The translations under genes were made by a program, and so were the position numbers. From JAAYAY01 sp964429355 (GTDB taxonomy: Bacteria > Planctomycetota > Planctomycetia > Pirellulales > Thermoguttaceae), in contig CAYSCH010000170.1 of the NCBI GenBank assembly GCA_964429355.1, positions 1-18,869 on the forward strand: a stretch of DNA of 18,869 bases, written 5' to 3'. Below the pieces are notes generated by a model. It searched no databases and was not told the origin of the DNA. It worked only from the letters and a program-made list of their open reading frames with translations. Of this stretch, positions 15,733-18,869 are shown one piece after another (within the stretch, counting starts at the first letter, position 1; every line of letters starts with the position of its first letter).

Positions 15733-17247
15733 CTAACGGCCCAGGGCTGCCAGGATCGCGTCGACTTTCTCCTCATAGACTTTCTGCCACTCCGGCGCCA
15801 GCAGGCAGTCGCAATCCTCCTGGGCGAAGCCCGTGTTCTTTCGTCCTTCCGCGGTAGGCGCGTAATAGAGGTAGCCGTTGGTGCATCCGGCAACGAAGGT
15901 GAATGGCCAGGAGGCTCGCTTCTTGATGCCGAGGCCGATCTCGACAGTCAGTTCGCCCGGGAATGTCACCAGCACGAAGTCGCCGATTCTCATGCCCATG
16001 ATCTCGGCATCCACGGTGGCTTTTCCGGCGGCCACGTTATCTGCTTGATGCTTCTCGAGCAAATCCAAGTTCACCTGGAGCCGCGCAAGCTGTTCCATGG
16101 TGTGAACGTTTTCAATGTATCCTTCCATGTTCGCACGATTCTCTTCATCGAGCTTGTTCAGGTCCTCTCGGTTGAGCGATTTGTCGAGCAGATACCGGTG
16201 GCTGGCACCGGACGGGAAGTCGCCGGAGACCTTGTATTGCACGAACAAGGGGAGGAAAGTCTTGAGGTTGAGACTCGTTCCCTTCAATGACTTGAGCAGC
16301 CGGATCTGTTCGGCCTGTATCGCGGCGATCCGCGATTCCAGATCGGTTCCTCTCGGCAGTGCAACGACCTCGCTGACGACGCTCAATTCGCCGCTCTCGC
16401 TGGTCGTTATGCTCTTGAGCGCTCTCAGGGCACTGAGGCCCAGCATGTTTCCGAGCGGCTCCGCATCGCGTGGATTATGGACGTCTTTGTACTGGACGGG
16501 GTTGATGTCTCCGCCGCACCCCTGCAAGAAGAGGGCCATTGCCCCGTCGCCCAGGCAGTCCTCGATCGCTTTGGAGGCAAAGCCGGCAATATCGGCTGTG
16601 TTGCCCCGGCTCGGAACGCCTTGGATGGGATGGCAGGCGAAGTTGTAGACGACTGCCAGCGGCTGTCCGTTCATCCGGTCGATCCGGAGCAAACCAATCT
16701 CGGGGTCGACCGGCCCGATTTCCGCAACCTCTTCGTCGGGGGGAAGCGAGTACGCGTGGCGCACGTCGCTTTCGCTGCCGTCCTTCAACCTGAGCCTGCG
16801 GTTCTCCATGATCCTGTTCTCGTGCCCCCGGCCGGCGCCGACCTTGACGGGCACCACATTCTGCATTGCCTCCTTCACTGCCTGCACGGTCCGCTGCTGG
16901 ATATCCGCGCACACGATCCCATGGCAATGGCTGGCGTTGACCAGCACTTGCGACGGCTGAATCTGGAGGTCCTTCTCGAGTTGCGCTCGTACGCTCGGGA
17001 GGAAGCTATTCTGGATCCGGCCGATCTCGCCGACGGCCACCGCGTCTACCGTGATGATCACCGCCGTGGTGGTATCATCCCTGAGCACCAGTGCTTTAAC
17101 ATACAACGGGTCATTGACAGGCCCCGCATCACGATCCGTGATGTCGACTTTGGCGACTCCGGCCTGGAGCTGAGCTGCCTCGGCGGCCAGCGGCGCAAGT
17201 ACCATCGCAGCGGCAAAGGCCAGGCACGCGAATTCTCTTCTGCTCAT
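15733..17247 (-). CDS. Exported neutral/alkaline ceramidase-like hydrolase B
   Basis: 504-aa secreted member of the neutral ceramidase superfamily. Zinc ligands are present as in the Pseudomonas enzyme: His109 (SHCHG), His206 (ACHP), Glu432 (PGE) and a Tyr in CTNGYLYYAPT (455-465). GCGGDINP (243-250) is the family GD-x-NP block. The signal peptide (1-25) begins SRREF, close to the Tat motif S-R-R-x-F, before FAAAMVLAPLAAEA. The ATG at 17247 has AAGGAGA (17256-17262) 8 nt upstream and a probable promoter at 17323-17351. The open frame continues about 300 codons upstream, but that part is the antisense of the esterase gene and is not coding. It is the first gene of a pair with hydrolase A and is divergent from the esterase gene. 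Cleavage of an amide in a lipid or sugar conjugate is likely; ceramide itself is not proven. Confidence 0.9.
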   Translation of the reverse strand: MSRREFACLAFAAAMVLAPLAAEAAQLQAGVAKVDITDRDAGPVNDPLYVKALVLRDDTTTAVIITVDAVAVGEIGRIQNSFLPSVRAQLEKDLQIQPSQVLVNASHCHGIVCADIQQRTVQAVKEAMQNVVPVKVGAGRGHENRIMENRRLRLKDGSESDVRHAYSLPPDEEVAEIGPVDPEIGLLRIDRMNGQPLAVVYNFACHPIQGVPSRGNTADIAGFASKAIEDCLGDGAMALFLQGCGGDINPVQYKDVHNPRDAEPLGNMLGLSALRALKSITTSESGELSVVSEVVALPRGTDLESRIAAIQAEQIRLLKSLKGTSLNLKTFLPLFVQYKVSGDFPSGASHRYLLDKSLNREDLNKLDEENRANMEGYIENVHTMEQLARLQVNLDLLEKHQADNVAAGKATVDAEIMGMRIGDFVLVTFPGELTVEIGLGIKKRASWPFTFVAGCTNGYLYYAPTAEGRKNTGFAQEDCDCLLAPEWQKVYEEKVDAILAALGR

Positions 17248-17322
17248 GGGGCGATTCTCCTTCGCACGCAGTAGGCTGGAAATCGTGAGGCTTCCGGCAG
17301 CCAGCCGAGCTATCGGACCACC

Positions 17323-17351
17323 ATTGTAACGACGCCCGACGCCGACTCCAA
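17323..17351 (-). promoter_or_regulatory. Probable sigma-70 promoter of the ceramidase-like pair
   Basis: On the minus strand TTGGAG (17351-17346) and TACAAT (17328-17323) are 17 nt apart. The -10 matches five of six consensus bases, the -35 three. Transcription would start near 17316, giving a leader of about 70 nt before hydrolase B. Confidence 0.5.
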
Positions 17352-17434
17352 ATTCGACCATCGTATTTGGCACGTTTGAAAAAGGGCCGCCTTGAAAGAT
17401 GAGCTTCGTCCGAGGGCGCGACCGGATGAAGCAG

Positions 17435-17474
17435 TGACGGCGACAGCCGTCAATTCGTGGAAATACTTGACGGC
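17435..17474. repeat. Three copies of TGACGGC, two as an inverted repeat
   Basis: TGACGGC (17435-17441) and its complement GCCGTCA (17446-17452) form a perfect 7-bp inverted repeat around GACA. A third direct copy follows at 17468-17474, overlapping a possible -35 element. The set could be an operator in the divergent promoter region, or an RNA hairpin; no T-run follows. Confidence 0.5.
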
Positions 17475-17617
17475 CGGGGGGGCACGGGGTTATTGGTATG
17501 CACTGCGAAGATGGGCCGCCAATCGTCGATTCCGCCCACACGAGGTGGGTGGCGGCCTTTGAATTTTTCTCGGAATCGTGCAAACCATTGGCTTCGCCCA
17601 GGATTTGGAGGATACAA

Positions 17618-18556
17618 GTGTCAGCCTTCCTTCGTCGTCTGTTTCTCTTGAGTATGGGTCTGGCAGTTGCAGTCACGGTAAACGTGCTGGCAGTCGTGCG
17701 GGCGGAATCTTCCGCGGCGAATGCCGGCGCGGGGCAGGAGCCCGAAAAGTTGTCTCTCTGGTCCGGCCAGGCCCCTGTCGGCGATGGCCAGGCGGAGGCA
17801 GGCGACGCCTTTATCACGGTGCATCGGCCGGCTCCGGCGACGGCCAATGGGGCGGCGGTTGTCATCTGCCCGGGGGGCGGATATCGGGGACTCGTGACCG
17901 GTGCGGAGGGGCACGGGATCGCCAACTGGCTCAATGGCCACGGCATTGCGGGGATTGTGCTGGAATATCGAATGCCAGCCGGACGGGCCTTCGTGCCACT
18001 TTCGGATGCGCAGCGCGCAATCCGCACGGTTCGGTCCAATGCAAGCCAGTGGGGCATCGACCCGAACCGCATCGGCATCATCGGTTTCTCCGCCGGCGGG
18101 CATCTGGCATCCACGGCCGGCACGCATTTTGACGGCGGCAAGCCCGATGCGTCCGAACCGATCGAACGGGCAGGCTGCCGCCCGGACTTCGTGATCCTGG
18201 TCTACCCGGTCGTGACCATGGGTGTGCAGACCCACGGCGGATCCAAGCTCAGCCTGCTGGGACCCGATCCGAAACCGGAGATGGTGGAACTGTTTTCCAA
18301 CGAAAAACAGGTAACCGGCCAGACGCCGCCCATGTTCCTGGCTCACGCCCAGGACGATACGGTGGTGCCACCTGTTCACAGCCGGATGCTTCACGAGGCT
18401 TTGAAGAGCCAGCATGTGGCCACGGAACTTCTGGAACTGCCCAGCGGCGGGCACGGGCTCAACGGCTACAAGGGCCCGATGTGGGACGCGTGGCAGGCCG
18501 GGTCGCTCAAGTGGCTGGCCGAGCAGAAGATGATTCCGCAAAACGACGCTCAGTGA
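17618..18556 (+). CDS. Exported alpha/beta-hydrolase, acetyl-xylan-esterase/BD-FAE type
   Basis: 312-aa secreted serine esterase of the fold seen in bacterial feruloyl and acetyl-xylan esterases. A signal peptide (about 1-29: SAFLRRLFLLSMGLAVAVTVNVLAVVRA) precedes the mature enzyme. The oxyanion region is CPGGGYRGL (84-92), the nucleophile Ser158 in GFSAGGHLA, the acid Asp247 in HAQDDTVVP and the base His279 in GGHGL. The likely start is GTG at 17618, with GGAGGA (17607-17612) 5 nt upstream; a longer frame from 17498 adds residues without a signal-like start. It would remove ester groups (acetyl or feruloyl) from plant or algal polysaccharides outside the cytoplasm, which suits the neighbouring exported proteins. 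The exact ester is unknown. Its 3' end overlaps a convergent small gene by 50 bp. Confidence 0.9.
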   Translation: MSAFLRRLFLLSMGLAVAVTVNVLAVVRAESSAANAGAGQEPEKLSLWSGQAPVGDGQAEAGDAFITVHRPAPATANGAAVVICPGGGYRGLVTGAEGHGIANWLNGHGIAGIVLEYRMPAGRAFVPLSDAQRAIRTVRSNASQWGIDPNRIGIIGFSAGGHLASTAGTHFDGGKPDASEPIERAGCRPDFVILVYPVVTMGVQTHGGSKLSLLGPDPKPEMVELFSNEKQVTGQTPPMFLAHAQDDTVVPPVHSRMLHEALKSQHVATELLELPSGGHGLNGYKGPMWDAWQAGSLKWLAEQKMIPQNDAQ

Positions 18557-18617
18557 AAGCCCAGGCAAACACCATTGCCAGGAGAAGAGTCGACAGCGAA
18601 AACTGGATGCGTTTCAT
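18507..18617 (-). CDS. 36-aa membrane peptide with planctomycete FSL-TLLLAM start
   Basis: The peptide begins KRIQFSLSTLLLAMVFAWAF and ends in a short polar tail. The pattern R-x-FSL-x-TLLLAM is a recurrent N-terminus in Planctomycetota, where it heads a single transmembrane helix of small or larger membrane proteins of unknown role. GAGGAG lies 4-5 nt before the ATG at 18617 and a promoter candidate lies at 18677-18706. The stop falls 50 bp inside the end of the convergent esterase gene. It could be a complete small protein or the preserved head of a longer protein cut short by the TGA at 18507. Confidence 0.65.
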   Translation of the reverse strand: MKRIQFSLSTLLLAMVFAWAFTERRFAESSSARPAT

Positions 18618-18676
18618 GGTCTCCTCGGTAGGAAGAGGGGACATCGGATCGAGTGCATTTCCTGGTGAACGTTGAT

Positions 18677-18706
18677 AGCATAACAGATGTTGTGGAGATT
18701 GGTCAG
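18677..18706 (-). promoter_or_regulatory. Candidate extended -10 promoter of the small membrane peptide
   Basis: On the minus strand CTGACC (18706-18701), an 18-nt spacer and TATGCT (18682-18677) are preceded by TGT, an extended -10 element. Both hexamers match four of six consensus bases. The start of transcription would fall near 18670, about 53 nt before the ATG at 18617. Confidence 0.4.
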
Positions 18707-18869
18707 GGGACAGGGGCGACATGTTTTATTGGTGGTGTGAACCGGATAGTTTTGGAACGCATGCGTCTGTGATCCAAAAGCAGACTTGGGCGAGCGGGGC
18801 GGGTGTAAGTCATCTGGTAGTGCCTGGTTAGGAAGTTGTGTCGAGTCGCAAGTGTTTGCCACCCATTTT
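18707..18869. other. Window end without a supported gene
   Basis: No frame in this stretch has a ribosome binding site or recognisable composition. It is more AT-rich than the rest and is most likely intergenic. Confidence 0.5.

Larger units (their letters stand above)
17248..17617. other. Divergent control region between hydrolase B and the esterase
   Basis: The 370 bp hold no gene. They contain the minus-strand promoter listed at 17323-17351, a three-copy TGACGGC element (17435-17474) and a weak plus-strand candidate (TTGACG at 17467-17472, 18 nt, TATTGG). In the leader of hydrolase B a short CCGA/TCGG hairpin is possible (17306-17317). Confidence 0.55.

Noticed and set aside
17248..18141. 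N-terminal extension of hydrolase B by about 298 codons
   Set aside because: The extension is antisense to the esterase gene. The signal peptide, ribosome binding site and promoter place the start at 17247.

Overview
The window reads as a chromosomal segment of a member of the Planctomycetota. The reasons are a DUF1559 prepilin-like protein, a tiny protein of the planctomycete RIQFSL-x-TLLLAM type, two secreted ceramidase-like enzymes, several large secreted proteins of the kind found in polysaccharide-degrading planctomycetes, and high G+C. I cannot place it more finely. There are no RNA genes, CRISPR arrays or complete mobile elements that I can support.

Layout. (1) 1-3086: a sigma-54 activator of the XylR/DmpR/MopR class (468-2084, +) behind a 32-bp palindrome, meeting tail to tail, with a 27-bp overlap, a zinc-dependent alcohol dehydrogenase (2058-3086, -). 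(2) 3269-8899, minus strand: a tight four-gene operon of exported proteins. The order of transcription is GH-like protein B, a DUF1559 prepilin-like protein, GH-like protein A (a paralogue of B), and an 848-aa protein with carbohydrate-binding-like domains at both ends; A and the last gene overlap by ATGA. (3) 9235-9675: the C-terminal remnant of a larger gene, probably a glycosidase. (4) 9790-14031, plus strand: a good sigma-70 promoter followed by a polyprenyl-phosphate-type GT2 glycosyltransferase, an FAD oxidoreductase and a GT-C membrane glycosyltransferase. (5) 14160-17247, minus strand: two ceramidase-like secreted hydrolases in tandem. (6) 17618-18556, plus strand: a secreted alpha/beta-hydrolase (BD-FAE/acetyl-xylan-esterase type), and convergent to it a 36-aa membrane peptide gene (18507-18617, -) with its own promoter and ribosome binding site.

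How the genes may work together. The exported hydrolase-like proteins, the esterase and the ceramidase-like enzymes fit a glycan or glycoconjugate scavenging region, although no substrate can be read from the sequence. The GT2/FAD/GT-C trio looks like a self-contained module that makes a lipid-linked sugar, modifies it oxidatively or by isomerisation, and transfers it outside the membrane. The regulator keeps the zinc site and the two polar ligand-binding residues of phenol sensors, so it probably senses a phenolic compound; the adjacent alcohol dehydrogenase is a candidate target. The most interesting leads are the phenol-type pocket with its palindrome, the prepilin-like gene inserted between duplicated GH-like genes, the GT2/FAD/GT-C module, and the altered zinc ligand in one of the two ceramidase-like paralogues.
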